Origin: Lichina pygmaea
Taxonomy: Eukaryota; Ascomycota; Lichinomycetes; Lichinales; Lichinaceae
Assembly (NCBI GenBank): GCA_963422465.1
Contig: OY730171.1
Location: 2,108,001-2,172,000, forward strand
DNA: 64,000 nt
Direction of reading: 5' to 3'
Part shown: positions 38,194-49,279 of the stretch, piece by piece
How the letters are laid out: each line of letters starts with the position of its first letter
Numbering within the stretch: position 1 is the first letter of the stretch
The notes under the pieces: generated by a model
Database searches by the model: none
Told to the model about the DNA's origin: nothing
Seen by the model: only the letters and a program-made list of their open reading frames with translations
Made by a program: the position numbers and the translations under genes

Positions 38194-38324
38194 GGCCAAG
38201 CTTGTCCTGGCCATCCGTTATTTCTCTGGCCAAGCTTGATTGACTTCTGACCGACTTTGAGCTTTTGCTGGTCGAGCCTGAGACTGTACTGACCAAGCCT
38301 CATCTCCATCTTGGGGCGGCCAAG
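38194..38324. repeat. Degenerate 21-bp repeat overlapping the TIM15 3' end
   Basis: The word GRCCRAGC (variants GGCCAAG, GACCGAC, GGTCGAG, GACCAAG) starts at 38228, 38249, 38270 and 38291, each 21 bp apart, with further copies at 38194 and 38318. The TIM15 stop codon (38300-38302) lies inside the array, so the last seven codons of that gene belong to it. Confidence 0.65.
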
Positions 38325-39292
38325 CCGTGCTCGTCGGTGGATTGCCAATCTTCATCATCCAAACGCTCCCTCCCATCCTGGCCGTCGTGGCCAACATATT
38401 CTCCACCATCACGCCGAACCCCATCTCGACCATCATGACCATCATGACCAACACGACCCAAAGCTACGCCCGCACCCAGGCTTCTGCCCCGGTCAGTGTG
38501 GTCTACCCCGTGACTCTCAAGAATACGCTCAAGAGCTTCACGATCGTGCACGTTTCCATCCTCATCGAGCACACGAGGGGAACTCTTGGCTGTGCGAGAC
38601 ACGATCGATCCATCTGCCAGAAACTCCCAGTCGTTCTCGTCGTCGAGACTGACCTTCCTGATGCTCTCACCTCGCGCGGCGAGGATGTCTTCGATGGTTT
38701 GGGGCCGATCGGTGAATATCTGTTGAAGATGTGTTAGATAGGAGCTTGTTGAACTGGTCTCAGACAGCGATGTCAGAGAAAAGAGGGGATCTTCAAAAAC
38801 AGGTAGGACAGGAGAGCCACGAGGGCTGGGCAGAAGGTTGAAGCCAATACACACCCGCAAATGGTCCGCGACGACGTGTCGATTGTTGCATCCCGGACAG
38901 GTAATCAGTACTGTGCCCTTGTGATAACCTTGCTTCGAGATCTTCCGCACCGACCGGCTCTTGCATCTCTTGCAGGTGAAGACCATGGCATAGTGGCCGT
39001 CCATAGGCCCTCCAGGTTTCGAGGGCCCGTCTGTCGACCTCGATGTTCCGGCTCCATCTTGCTCGCCTGTCGATGCTGACTTTTCTTCTGGTACTCGTGC
39101 GGTTGCTGCCCCTCTGTCCGTCGAGTAACTGGAACACCGGCGGAACGCCCAAACCGGGGATATTAAGCCGTTCTGCCTCAACAAGCCTCTGCGTTGTCTC
39201 GTAGGAATTACCCTACGGCATCTTGAAGCAAAGATCCGCCCAGAAGCTGGCAGTCGGTATGAAGTCGCCAAGGATCGCCCGAACACCTGCAT
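38300..39292 (-). CDS. TIM15: Mitochondrial DNL zinc-finger protein, Hsp70 escort (Tim15/Zim17/Hep1)
   Basis: A matrix protein that keeps mitochondrial Hsp70 soluble and supports protein import. Two exons on the minus strand, 39292-38855 and 38719-38300, separated by a 135-bp intron, give 285 residues. The N-terminus MQVFGRSLATSYRLPASGRI is Arg/Ser-rich and lacks acids, a good mitochondrial presequence. The DNL finger is intact: FTCKRCKSRSVRKISKQGY, then LITCPGCNNRHVVADHL, two CxxC pairs. After the intron come IFTDRPQTIEDIL and DWEFL. The protein then runs on for about 90 residues more than a minimal Zim17, with a His/Asp/Gly-rich stretch (GHDGHDGRDG) that reflects local short repeats. I chose the ATG at 39292 because upstream in-frame codons lack an ATG. 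Confidence 0.9.
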   Translation of the reverse strand: MQVFGRSLATSYRLPASGRIFASRCRRVIPTRQRRGLLRQNGLISPVWAFRRCSSYSTDRGAATARVPEEKSASTGEQDGAGTSRSTDGPSKPGGPMDGHYAMVFTCKRCKSRSVRKISKQGYHKGTVLITCPGCNNRHVVADHLRVCIGFNLLPSPRGSPVLPVFEDPLFSLTSLSETSSTSSYLTHLQQIFTDRPQTIEDILAARGESIRKVSLDDENDWEFLADGSIVSRTAKSSPRVLDEDGNVHDREALERILESHGVDHTDRGRSLGAGVALGRVGHDGHDGRDGVRRDGGEYVGHDGQDGRERLDDEDWQSTDEHGLAAPRWR

Positions 39293-39616
39293 GTCAACGG
39301 AGATCGAAGGAGGCACATGCCTCAATGACCTGCGACGCCAAGTGCTGGAAAACAATACGTAACGTACTCGTGCAACTAGCTTAATCAGCACACACTACGT
39401 ATCTGACAGGCAGCGATTGGTTGACGCCTGTGACGCCATATGTAGGCTCACCTGCTCGATAGCTTCCTATGCGCAACCGGACATTGTCGTACCATACAAT
39501 GTTTGGCCAACTGCGCACGCTCGTGCCTACTCGAGCTTCACGTTCTGATACTGATAGAAAGACGTCTCGGCCAGCCACGGTTTCTTCCGGACTCGGTACC
39601 TCAAGAAGCGGTCACA
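39293..39616. promoter_or_regulatory. Divergent promoter region TIM15/CUL3
   Basis: 324 bp between the two start codons. No repeat or clear element seen. A shared promoter is inferred from the orientation. Confidence 0.4.
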
Positions 39617-42616
39617 ATGTCCAGCGTTAGAGGCAGACCGAAGATTCGCCCTCCAAAAGGAGTGAGTTGGCTGGATCTTGTTGAATGGCGTGTTATTCTT
39701 TTCAGTTTCCACCGTCTGAAGGTGCTTCGAGATAGACCAAGACTGGCAGCTGTTGATTGACGTGGCTCGTCTTCCTTTATATCCACTTTTTGACTTTGCA
39801 TTGTCACTCCAATATTGCTCTACAGTTCCTACGCTCAATCACTTGCGCCTCTTTGGCGAGCAGCTCACCCTCCACCCATCTGAGCCCAGTCTGAGCTCGT
39901 TAGAGAGGAAGCTGACATTGGCGATGTTCCTCGACCTCAAGAGCCTGAGCAGTCCTGGCATCAATGTCGACTTTGACAAGATGTGGACTATCCTGGCCTC
40001 CGCTCTTAGAGAGATTCACACCAAGAATTCGTCGGAGTTGTCCTACGAGGAGCTATACCGGAACGCGTACAAACTGGTTCTCAAGAAGAAAGGCGAGGCC
40101 TTGTACAACAAGGTCAAACAATTCGAAGAGGCATGGCTGAGCGGTGAGGTCCGATCGAGGGTGCGAAGTGCCACGTCTAGTACCTTCTTCAGCGGCCCTT
40201 CTGGCGCATTGGTCGCTACCAGTAACGAGAGAAGAGTGGCGGGCGAGAGATTCTTGAGAGCAATGCGTGAGGCATGGGAAGATCACCGGGTCTGTACTGC
40301 GATGATCGCGGACGTCTTGATGTACATGGTCAGTGCTCTAGATGGACATGGATCGACCTAGCGTGATTTCTAGGAAGACTGAACCGCGGCGGCTGACGGG
40401 ATGTAGGATCGAGTCTACTGCGCCGACAACCGGAAACCGATAATATACATCGCCATCATGGGTCTCTTTCGCGATCAGATCCTGCACTCTCCACTAGACG
40501 CCGCCGACGCGGACAGTCCGAAGATCTCGTCCATTCTCAACTCGGTCATTCTTGACCAGATACAGATGGAAAGGGACGGGGATATCGTGGACCGAAACTT
40601 GATTCGATCTTGCATCTACATGCTGGAGGGGCTCTACGTGACCGACGCCGAACACGAGAACCAAAAGCTCTATCTCATCACCTTTGAGCCCGAGTTCGTG
40701 AGGTCGAGCCGCTTGTTCTACAAGGAGGAAGCCGAGAAGATCCTGCGGCAGGCTGATGCCGCAACCTTCCTACGTCACACCCAGAAGCGCCTCGAAGAGG
40801 AGGACGCCCGTTGCGAATCGACACTCTCAACGCTGACGGGGCCCAAGATTCGGAAGGTCATCGAAGAAGAGGTCATCGCGGCGCATATCGGCGAAGTGAT
40901 CAACATGGAGGGCAGCGGAGCCGAGCATATGCTGGACAACGACAGATTCGACGAATTGCAACTGATGTTCGATCTGGTTGCTAGGGTTGATGCCAGGAAG
41001 GAGGCCCTGGCGCAGGCGCTGCGTAAGCGAGTTGAAGAGCTGGGGGTTCAGATCAACAATGCGTCAGGAGCGGTGACTGGCGCTGGTGCGGCTACGGGCG
41101 CCGAGGTGGACAACGCCACCGCCGACGCGGGCGCAAAACCCCAAGGGCAGGGCGCACTCAACATGCAGACCGCGGCCGCAATTCAGTGGGTTGACGACGT
41201 GCTCCGGTTGAAGGACAAGTACGAGACGGTATGGACGCGGTCTTTCAGCTGGGACCACGAGCTTCAGACCTCTTTGACGCGAGGCTTCACGACCTTCATC
41301 AACGACTTCAAGCGCAGTCCGGAGTACATCTCCCTCTTCATCGACGAAAACCTTCGTCGCGGTCTCAAGGGGAAGACCGAAGCCGAAGCGGAGCAGGTGC
41401 TAGAGAAAGCAGTCGTCCTCCTCCGCTATGTCCAAGACAAGGATCTGTTCGAGCGATACTACAAGAAGCATCTTTCCAAGAGACTGCTTGCAGGACGGTC
41501 GGTGAGCCACGAGGTCGAGCGCCAGATGATCTCGAAGATGAAGTTAGAGATCGGCAACTACTTCACCCAGAAGTTAGAGGGCATGTTCAAGGACATGGCC
41601 ATTTCGGAAGGACTCACATCCGACTTCCGAGGCCATACGCAGCGTCTCAACGAGGGCCAGGAGCGCAGCATTGAGCTCGGCGTGCACGTTCTGACGAGCA
41701 CGTTCTGGCCCATGGACGCGCTGGGCTACTCCGGCGGGCACGATGGGGCACCGACGCCCTGCGTCTTCCCTGATGAGATTGAACGAGTCAAGGAGAACTT
41801 CCAGAAGTTCTACCTCAACCGGCACAACGGCCGACGGCTGACGTGGCAGGCGAATACCGGTTCGGCCGACATCAAGGCCATCTTTCCGGCCGTGTCTGGG
41901 AGGGACGCGCCGCTGAACCGCGAGCGGAAGCACGAGATCAACGTATCGACGTACGCCATGATGGTGCTGCTCCTGTTCAACGACCTGCCTCGCGGAGCCT
42001 CGATCGCGTTCGAGGAAATTGAAGCGAAGACGATGATCCCGACGTCGGACCTCATCCGCAACCTGCAGTCGCTGGCCGTGGCGCCCAAGACTCGAATTCT
42101 GATCAAGGAGCCGATGAGCAAGGACATTAAGCCTAGCGACCGCTTCGCCTTCAACGAGGGCTTCTCGAGCAAGTTCCTCAAGTTCAAGGTCGGCGTCGTG
42201 GCTGGCGCGAACAAGGTCGAGGGCGAGCGAGAACGCAAGGACACGGAGAAGAGGAACGACGAGATGCGCGGAGGCATCATTGAAGCGGCCGTGGTCAGGA
42301 TCATGAAGTATGTCTTTTCCCCAGAGCCCCTCCGTCTCCCTCCGTCTCGCATCCCTACGCAGCGCTCTTCCGTACTTCCCTGCAAGATATGAACCCGAGA
42401 TTATCATGCACCCATCTAACAAAAACCTACCAACCGCACAGAGGCCGGAAAAAGCTCTCGCACCAGAACTTGCTCTCGGAAATCATCTCGCAACTGGCCA
42501 ACCGCTTCGCGCCGGACATGGCAATGGTCAAGAAGCGTATCGAAAGCCTGATCGATCGCGAATATCTCGAACGGATCGAGGGCTCCGATCCTCCGTCCTA
42601 CAGATACCTAGCTTAA
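39617..42616 (+). CDS. CUL3: Cullin-3
   Basis: Scaffold of BTB-type cullin-RING E3 ubiquitin ligases. Four exons: 39617-39661, 39942-40328, 40407-42307, 42442-42616, giving 835 residues. The start MSSVRGRPKIRPPKG and the segment VDFDKMWTILASALREIHTKNSSELSYEELYRNAYKLVL are typical Cul3. The middle has GLFRDQIL and LFERYYKKHLSKRLL, followed by the MISKMKLEIGNYFTQKLEGMFKD cullin-homology part. The C-terminal winged helix has VVRIMKGRKKLSHQNLL, whose IMK lysine is the expected NEDD8 acceptor, and it ends SYRYLA. The first intron is long (280 bp); its acceptor was chosen for frame and a CTGAC branch site, so a small extra exon there is possible. A Gly/Ala-rich insert lies at about residues 348-372. 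The last intron splits the neddylation lysine codon. Confidence 0.94.
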
Positions 42617-43393
42617 CTTTTTGGGGTTTTCTATCTTCTATTTCCACGTTTCTCATCCACTTTCTGTGACAGCAGAAGTATCCCAGTGATCCAACCCTCG
42701 CTACCGCCACTGGTCCATCTTCCCACTTCAGCGATGCAAATACTCTTCTATACCTCATGCTCCCCCCCTTCCCCCAACCCCCCTCACTTACTTCTCTCCG
42801 CCCCCCCCCCCCCCCCCCCCCCCCTTCCCCAAACCAATCCTACTTTTTCTTTGTTCAAATCATGAGACTGGAGTAAAACGGAGACAAAGACGTGCCGGCT
42901 CAGAGCTTCAGCAGTGGTACGCTGGTATCTTATTGCAGCGGCATGGCTACGAATATGAAAAGAAACGACGATGATGATTTTTTTCTAAGAACATATAGGT
43001 TTCTGGGGAAGCGAGGAGGGGAGAGGGGTGAGAGAGGTGTTGAAGGGGAAAGGGGGGGGGGGGGGGGGGTAGCATGGGTGAGTGCGTTTGTTGGGTTCAT
43101 CTATGAGCGTACATAGCGAATGAAATTACATGACGAAGGAGTCGATTGCATTGAAGTATCACCTCTCCTGGCATGAATATGGTCGAATAGGACAGGGCGC
43201 AGCAGAAGGGGGATGTTGTCTTGTTGAGGAAACTGGCTACGGTTCGGAGACTGCCCTACGTATATACACATCAGTAAGAGCAACGACATGTGACGGTGTT
43301 AGGATTAGGGCTACACGCGCACAACGTCCAACTTCCAACTTCCAGCGTACTCTACTTCTCTCCCTTTTTGATGTGGTGATACATATCCTACTT
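42617..43393. other. Convergent intergenic region CUL3/SWD3, with C24 and G18 runs
   Basis: No gene recognised. Homopolymers: 24 C at 42801-42824 and 18 G at 43052-43069. Confidence 0.7.
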
Positions 43394-45285
43394 CTAGTGC
43401 ACTTCGCTATCCGGCTTTTCTTTGATGGTTGCATGATCACCGTCCTTGGGATGTTTCTTGGTGAGTGACATGTCGGCTGCTTCGCCCTCACTCTTTACTT
43501 TTTGTTCATCCCCGTGCATGTCGCCATGCACGTCTTCCATCATGGCCTCCACCACGCCGTCCGTCTTAGCATCGACCACAGCGTCGGGATGCTGTTCGTC
43601 TTGTTTCACATCATATTCATCCTCGTCTTCTTCTGCTTTGACCATTCCTTCTTTCCCGTCTTCTTCGACGACTGCTTCGTTTCTCCAGATCCTGATGGTG
43701 CGATCGAGGCCGCAGCTGACGAAGAGGGGTTTGGTCGGGTGCACGTCGACGCAGAGAATGGCGCCGTCGTGGACCGCCGCGGTCCTTTGGAGCGTCTCTT
43801 TGGATTTGACGGACCATATCACGATGGAGCCTTCTTCGCTGGGCGAGATGACCATCGCCGTCGCGCTCGGTGCGGAGGACAAGGAGGAGGAGGAGGAGGA
43901 AGACGGACGACGGTGGTCGTGCTGGTCGTCATGGTCCGGGTCCGAGGAAGGAAGGTATTTCTGACGGGATGAAGAAGATGGTGGATGGAGGGTAGCAAAT
44001 GCACCCAAGATGCTATATCGATCGTTTCGGTGCCCCTGATACGTCTTGACGCAGCGCCCCTCGACGTAATTCCAGAGACGAACGCACGAGTCGAGCGTCC
44101 AGGCAAGAACGTATTTTCCGTTCGGCGAGAAGCGGACCGAGACCACAGACGCATTGTCCTCGTGAATGAGCGTCCGGAGACACTGTCCCGTCGCGGCGTC
44201 CCAGATGCGGATGAGTCCATCGCTGGCACAGCTGGCAATGAGCGTCCCATCGTGCACAAAGTCGACCCCGCCGACAGGATCCGAGTGCGCGGGTAACGAC
44301 CGCATCAGGCGCCCAGATCGGACGTCCCATAGAAACACCGCTTCGTCGTAAGAGCCGCTGACGAGCATGTTCCCCTTGGGTGAAAATGCTATCGAGTATA
44401 CGTAGTTTTGGTGGCCCAGGAATGGCATCGGGTAGGGTTTGCCCTGGCGCGACGAGATTTAGCTTCTGCAAGAGGAGTGTGTGCAAAGAGGGATAAAGAG
44501 GGGCAGTAAGAAGCCCCTGAAACCCACAGTCATGACATCCCATAATCGAATGACCTTGTCATCGGACCCAGACGCTATAGTCTTTGAATCTGGACTCCAT
44601 GCAATTGTTGAAATCCCGGCAAGATGCCCCTCCAAGGTCTGTAAGAGGGAGCCCGAGCTTGCGTCCCAGATCTTGATCGTCGCATCGGCAGCTACGAATT
44701 ATCGTACCGAGCTATCGTCAGCGAAACCCAGGCGCAGTAAGTTCTATGAGCATCTCGCAGAGGATACTGACAGCAGCTGGCGATCCACCTCCCGTCCGGG
44801 GAGAACTTCACGGCTGAGACACCTTTTTTGTGACCGCGAATAATGAACCTCTGCCGGTATCGTACCCTGGTCTCGGGGTTCAGGGGCTCTGCAGCAGCAC
44901 GTCCACCAGCGTTGGGAGTTGCGTAGCGAGGCGAGGCGGAGCCGCCTCTGCTCTCGTCCACCTTGAGATCAATCTCATGTCTGTATTCCGGCACGTCATG
45001 GTATCGATCGTCCTCCGACTCTGTGAGCCCAGCAACACTGGCAATGCCGCTGTCTGCTCCGGCGGCAGGGGTCGAGAAGCATGACGGGGCACCAAAGTCG
45101 CCGTTTGCTGAGAGGTACGACGGCGACTGTACCTGTTGCTGAGCCTGTTCGAGACGAAGCCGTTTTGAGGGCCTCTCGGGCTCTTCGTCCGCTTCTGGCG
45201 CCGGCGAGCGGAGGGTCGCTGGACTGTCGTTCAATTGCATGGTGTGGCTTGCTGAGTGAGGATCCATCGGGATACGGAGGGACAT
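43394..45285 (-). CDS. SWD3: WD40 protein, WDR5/Swd3-like COMPASS subunit
   Basis: WDR5/Swd3 is a core subunit of the Set1/COMPASS histone H3K4 methyltransferase. Three exons: 45285-44772, 44691-44528, 44443-43394, giving 575 residues. Residues 1-150 are low-complexity (LRSPAPEADEEPERPSKRLR). The beta-propeller begins at [35 protein letters not shown] and has seven readable blades, among them LEGHLAGISTIAWSPDSKTI, FLGHQNYVYSIAFSPKGNML and the WDR5-like ASVVSVRFSPNGKYVLAWTLD followed by CVKTYQGH. One blade carries a Ser/His/Asp-rich insert (about 40 residues), and an acidic Lys/Glu tail of about 90 residues follows the propeller. The start is the first ATG in frame (45285); an in-frame TTG three codons earlier is not used. 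Confidence 0.88.
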
Positions 45286-45406
45286 CGACGCCAAAAGCGC
45301 TTGCCGGCGGGGAACAACCTTTTTCCGGGGACGTCGGCACGCTCGGCTCGGGACTGGTAATGGTGCCGCGGCGGCTTGACCGACGTCGCCGCTGAGAAAA
45401 CCGACA
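45286..45406. promoter_or_regulatory. Very short divergent promoter SWD3/ISC1
   Basis: Only 121 bp separate the start codons of two genes transcribed apart, so both 5' leaders and the promoter elements must share or overlap this space, or start inside each other. No TATA box seen. Confidence 0.55.
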
Positions 45407-46983
45407 ATGGACTCTCAAGGGGAATTCGTCTCGTCGAAGATCGAGGTTGTGACCCACAATTGCTGGGGCCTAAAGTACATCTCCAAACACCGGCATGCGC
45501 GATTGACCGAGATTGGCGCGCAGCTCGCATCTCGAGACCCTCCGCCGCATATCGTCGGTCTACAGGAATGCTGGACCCAGGACGACTATCAGGCCATACG
45601 ACGTCACACAAGCGAGATCTTGCCACATGGCAAGTTCTATTATGGCGGTATCTTTGGGGCTGGACTCGCCATCCTGTCCAAATGGCCCATCGTCGAGAGT
45701 AGCATGGTGGAATATCCACTCAATGGTCGACCAACTGCTTTCTTCCGCGGCGACTGGTTCGTCGGTAAGGGAGTTGCTTGTGCCAAGATACAGTTTGGAC
45801 CGAGCTTTCAAGATATCCTCGAGGTGTTCTGTACGCATGTATGTTATGTTCTGTCGTCGAATCCCCTCGACTTCCCTCCTTTCCGGACTTTCGTCCAGGG
45901 CTTACGGTGTCTGACAGCCATCCTGAGGGTAACGCGGATGCCTGACTGTAGCTTCATGCACCTTACGAACGGGAACCACATGATTCCTACGTGTGTCACC
46001 GAACAGCCCAAGCATGGGAGATCTCCAAGTTGATGCGTGGCGCGATCGAGCGCGGCCATCTTACGATTGCACTGGGCGACTTCAACATAGTGCCTCTTTC
46101 TCTGGCGCATCAGCTGGTCACGACCCATTCCCGAGCGCAGGACGTCTGGATGGTGCTGCATCCAGACTCTGCCTCGTACGTTCCAGCCAATGCAGCGGCA
46201 GCCCGATCTGTAGCCGTGGCAAGCGGGACGACGGCTATCGCGGCGGCAGCTAAGAAGGCCGAGGTGGAAGTCCATTCGGCGTGGCACAATCTCACTGCCA
46301 ACGGCACGACATGTGATAGCGCGCTCAACACATGGCGATGGGACAAGGCGAAGCGTAAGAAGCTAGGCAGAGGCGGTGGCGAAGACAGGGCGATGACAGA
46401 GGCTGGGGCTCCTGACCCACGCGGGAAAAGGCTCGACTACATCTTCGTCGGACAAGGGCAGTCGGCGGCGGCGAGGTGGTCCGTGGCGAACGCCAAGGTC
46501 GGGATGACCATGCGTCATCCAACGCTCAAGTGTTCGCTCAGCGACCACTTCTCCGTCGAAGCGACGCTATGCCTCTCAGCCGCGTCCGAGACGTCTACGC
46601 CGGCGCAGACCGTGTCCCGCTCTCTACCAAGGTCTTCTATCAACGAAGCCTTTTTGCCAGTGGATACCTATACCGCCATCCTCGCCATGGTGTCAAAGTA
46701 CCGGAAGCGCGAGGAAAAGCAGCGGCGGTGGCGTCTCGGGCACTTTGCCGGCCAGATCGTGCTGACGGTCGCATGCCACGTCGGAGTCTGGTGGGCCTCG
46801 CCGCGGAACTACGTCGCCTTCATCCTCGTCTTTGTCGCGACGTTCGGCTTCGCCGCCGGCGTCCTCGACGGCCTCATCGGAGGCCTGTTCATGACGTCTG
46901 AACTTCGTGCGCTCAACGAGTTTGAGTGGGAGATTGTCAACGTCAGAGACAGGGCCGTCGAGGCGGCATCACCACACGAATGA
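45407..46983 (+). CDS. ISC1: Inositol phosphosphingolipid phospholipase C (neutral sphingomyelinase family)
   Basis: Hydrolyses complex inositol sphingolipids to ceramide at intracellular membranes; Mg2+-dependent exonuclease/endonuclease/phosphatase fold. Two exons, 45407-45838 and 45952-46983, with a 113-bp intron, give 487 residues. Catalytic motifs in order: VVTHNCWGLKYIS (metal-binding Asn), IVGLQECW (metal-binding Glu), THLHAPY spanning the intron, ALGDFN, LDYIFVG and LSDHFSVEA (catalytic His). Two C-terminal transmembrane segments follow: GQIVLTVACHVGVWWA and YVAFILVFVATFGFAAGV, as in yeast Isc1. An Ala-rich insert (NAAAARSVAVASG) lies before the last catalytic block. It shares its promoter with SWD3. 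Confidence 0.93.
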
Positions 46984-47426
46984 AATTCTACGAATGAATC
47001 GTACGGATGAACATGTTGATCGTTTGACGACAGTAGATACAGGGGCTGTGGATGTGGTGATGGATTGATGGATTGATGGAATGACGGATTGGTATATATG
47101 TAGATTTCGGTAGATGGGGTGATTGATGACAACTGGGCAAGACATGATTAGCTCCCATGCCTTCCATCCCGGTGTGAAATTGCTCTGGCCAGACAGACTT
47201 GATTGGAATCTTTGGTATAGTCCTGCCAGAGCTAAACATCATCTTAATATGAACATGACTTGAAGCGATAGCTGTACCCGGTGGAACGTACTATTCTCCC
47301 GACACATCTGTCATCGTGGACACGAACATGCCATCGTCTCCACAGACCAACCTTCCGTGTCGACAGACTAGTCATCACATCCACAAACACCCTCCTAGAC
47401 AACTACGTAGATGTACATCACTCCTG
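46984..47426. other. Convergent intergenic region ISC1/RED-like gene
   Basis: 440 bp with a short GGATTGATGG-type repeat at about 47060-47090. Otherwise unremarkable. Confidence 0.5.
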
Positions 47427-49279
47427 TCAAGCATCTCCTTTCTTCCGCTGCTCCATAACGCGGAGAACGTCCGCCGCGCTGTTCGGATCTCCTTTCTTCT
47501 TCTTGGGTCCTCTCTTCCTCTTGGCCTTGCCGCCTTTGTCGCCACGTGCGCCTTCGTCACGGCCGCCACCGCTACCGGCGGCTCCGACGTCGCCCCACGC
47601 CGATAGCTTGATCCTCTTGCCGTCGTCGTCCATCTCTTCGTCTTCCACCCTGCTGCTGCCGAAGCCGAGGTCCATATCCTCTGCGTCACGATCGTGCGCC
47701 GTCGCGGCGAGCATCTGTTCGTGTCGCCGTCGGCGCCGGAGAACCTCGTCTGCGTCGTCATCTTTGGTGTCCTCGCCTTTCCCGGTCATTCTGCTCGGGT
47801 CCAACGTGGAAGCCTTGCGTAGCGCAGCGAGTATCGCAGGATCGGAAAGTGGGTTGGGTGCCCTTGCATCATCCTCAGGTGGAGCCTCTGAGACGCTCGA
47901 GAAGTAGTTGCGCGGTTTGACGGGGCTCGTATGAGACCCGATGGAATCAGATACAGTGACACGCTGCTCGTTGTTGTGTGATGCGCTATGTTCTGGACTT
48001 TTGGCGGTCCTTGTGTCCGCCTTTATTGGAGTACCAGGACCACCGTCCTCCAGCACCTCGCCCTCCTCGCCGTCGTCATCGTCGTCGCCTTCATCGTCGT
48101 CGTCATCCACTAAACCGGCCAACGGGTCGTAATCGCTGCCAGCATCGTCAAAGATGTCGCCTGTCTCTTCTTCCCCATCCTCGCCTTTTCCCCTGTAAGC
48201 TTCAGGCACTTCCATTCCGAGAGGCGTAACGTCTTTATCTGGCATCGGCAAGTTGATCGACTTCGCTTCGTTCACTCTGTCATTGTTGCCACCTGGTTGT
48301 GCTCTCCGGACCTTTCGTTTCACTTTCCCATCCTCGTCGGTGATGATGAGGACTTCCCGTCCCTTCTCATCACGCTCGATCCGCGTTTCTTCCCTCTTCT
48401 GACCTACTTTGCGAAACTTGGGGCCCAGAGTGGGCTGTGCAGGACCGCCAGCAGCACCACCCGCCTTTCGCGCTGCTCTCAGCTCAGCGAGAATGTCATC
48501 CCGCGTGCGCTTCTTTCCCGCAACAGACGGAGGTGCATACACAGGCCGTGGAGGTGGACCCATATCCTTGACTTTGGACTCTTTCTCCTTGACAATGGGT
48601 ACAACTTCTCTCGCCTCGATTTTGGCGAATTCCTCGTCCAGCTCGGCTTCCGTCTTCGAATTTGGAGCAGTGCTTTCGTCCTCTGCGCTCGGTTTCTCCT
48701 GCAGCACGTCTTCCCCCCTGCGCACACGCTCCAGCAGCTTGTAGTCCAGCCCTTTGATGAGGTGCGTCGTGCTGACGTCACCACCGACAATGTCGGCCCG
48801 GACCCGTTCAAACTGCGCTTGGTCCATCTGACCCAGCTTGACCATTTCCTCAAGCGCCTGGATTCTGACGGCCTTGTCGTCCTCAGCATGACGGCTACCC
48901 GTATCCGGTGCTCTGTCTTGGGTTCGATCTCGATATCCCGAGGGCAGTTTCACTCCCTTCGGTGCAGCAGAGGCTCGAAACTTGCTTCCCGGCCGCTGCT
49001 GCCCCTGTGCATTATGCTCTGCGAGCTGACGCGCAAAGTCTGTACCGGCAGAGCCCACGACAGAGCGACTGATACACACCATGAACGTTAGAGATAGGCT
49101 CACGTGAAGACTGTCAATATGCGTACTCACGGAGTCATGGGCATGCTGGACCGCATCTTGGATCCCAGCGCAGCGGCGCTGGCGCCATCCTTCCGACCAG
49201 AGCCTGAGCTCCCATTAGAGGCGCCTGGCTTCGACGTTGGTGTATCGAGCACCAGACGCCGAAACTGTGCGTTGTTCAT
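47427..49279 (-). CDS. RED/IK-like spliceosome B-complex protein
   Basis: Homologue of human IK (RED), the partner of SMU1 in the precatalytic spliceosome. Two exons, 49279-49131 and 49068-47427, with a 62-bp intron joining MPMTP to RSVVGSAGTDFARQ, give 596 residues. The N-terminal RED domain reads MNNAQFRRLVLDTP, then KLPSGYRDRTQDR, KAVRIQALEEMVKLGQMDQAQFERVRADIVGGD, and the diagnostic THLIKGLDYKLLERVR. The rest is highly charged: a KKRTRDDILAELRAARKAG helix, a long Asp/Glu run near YDPLAGLVDDDDDEG, and a Lys/Arg-rich tail with KRKRGPKKKKGDPN as a likely nuclear localisation signal. Disordered, charged C-termini are usual in this family. The assignment rests mainly on the RED_N segment. Confidence 0.85.
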
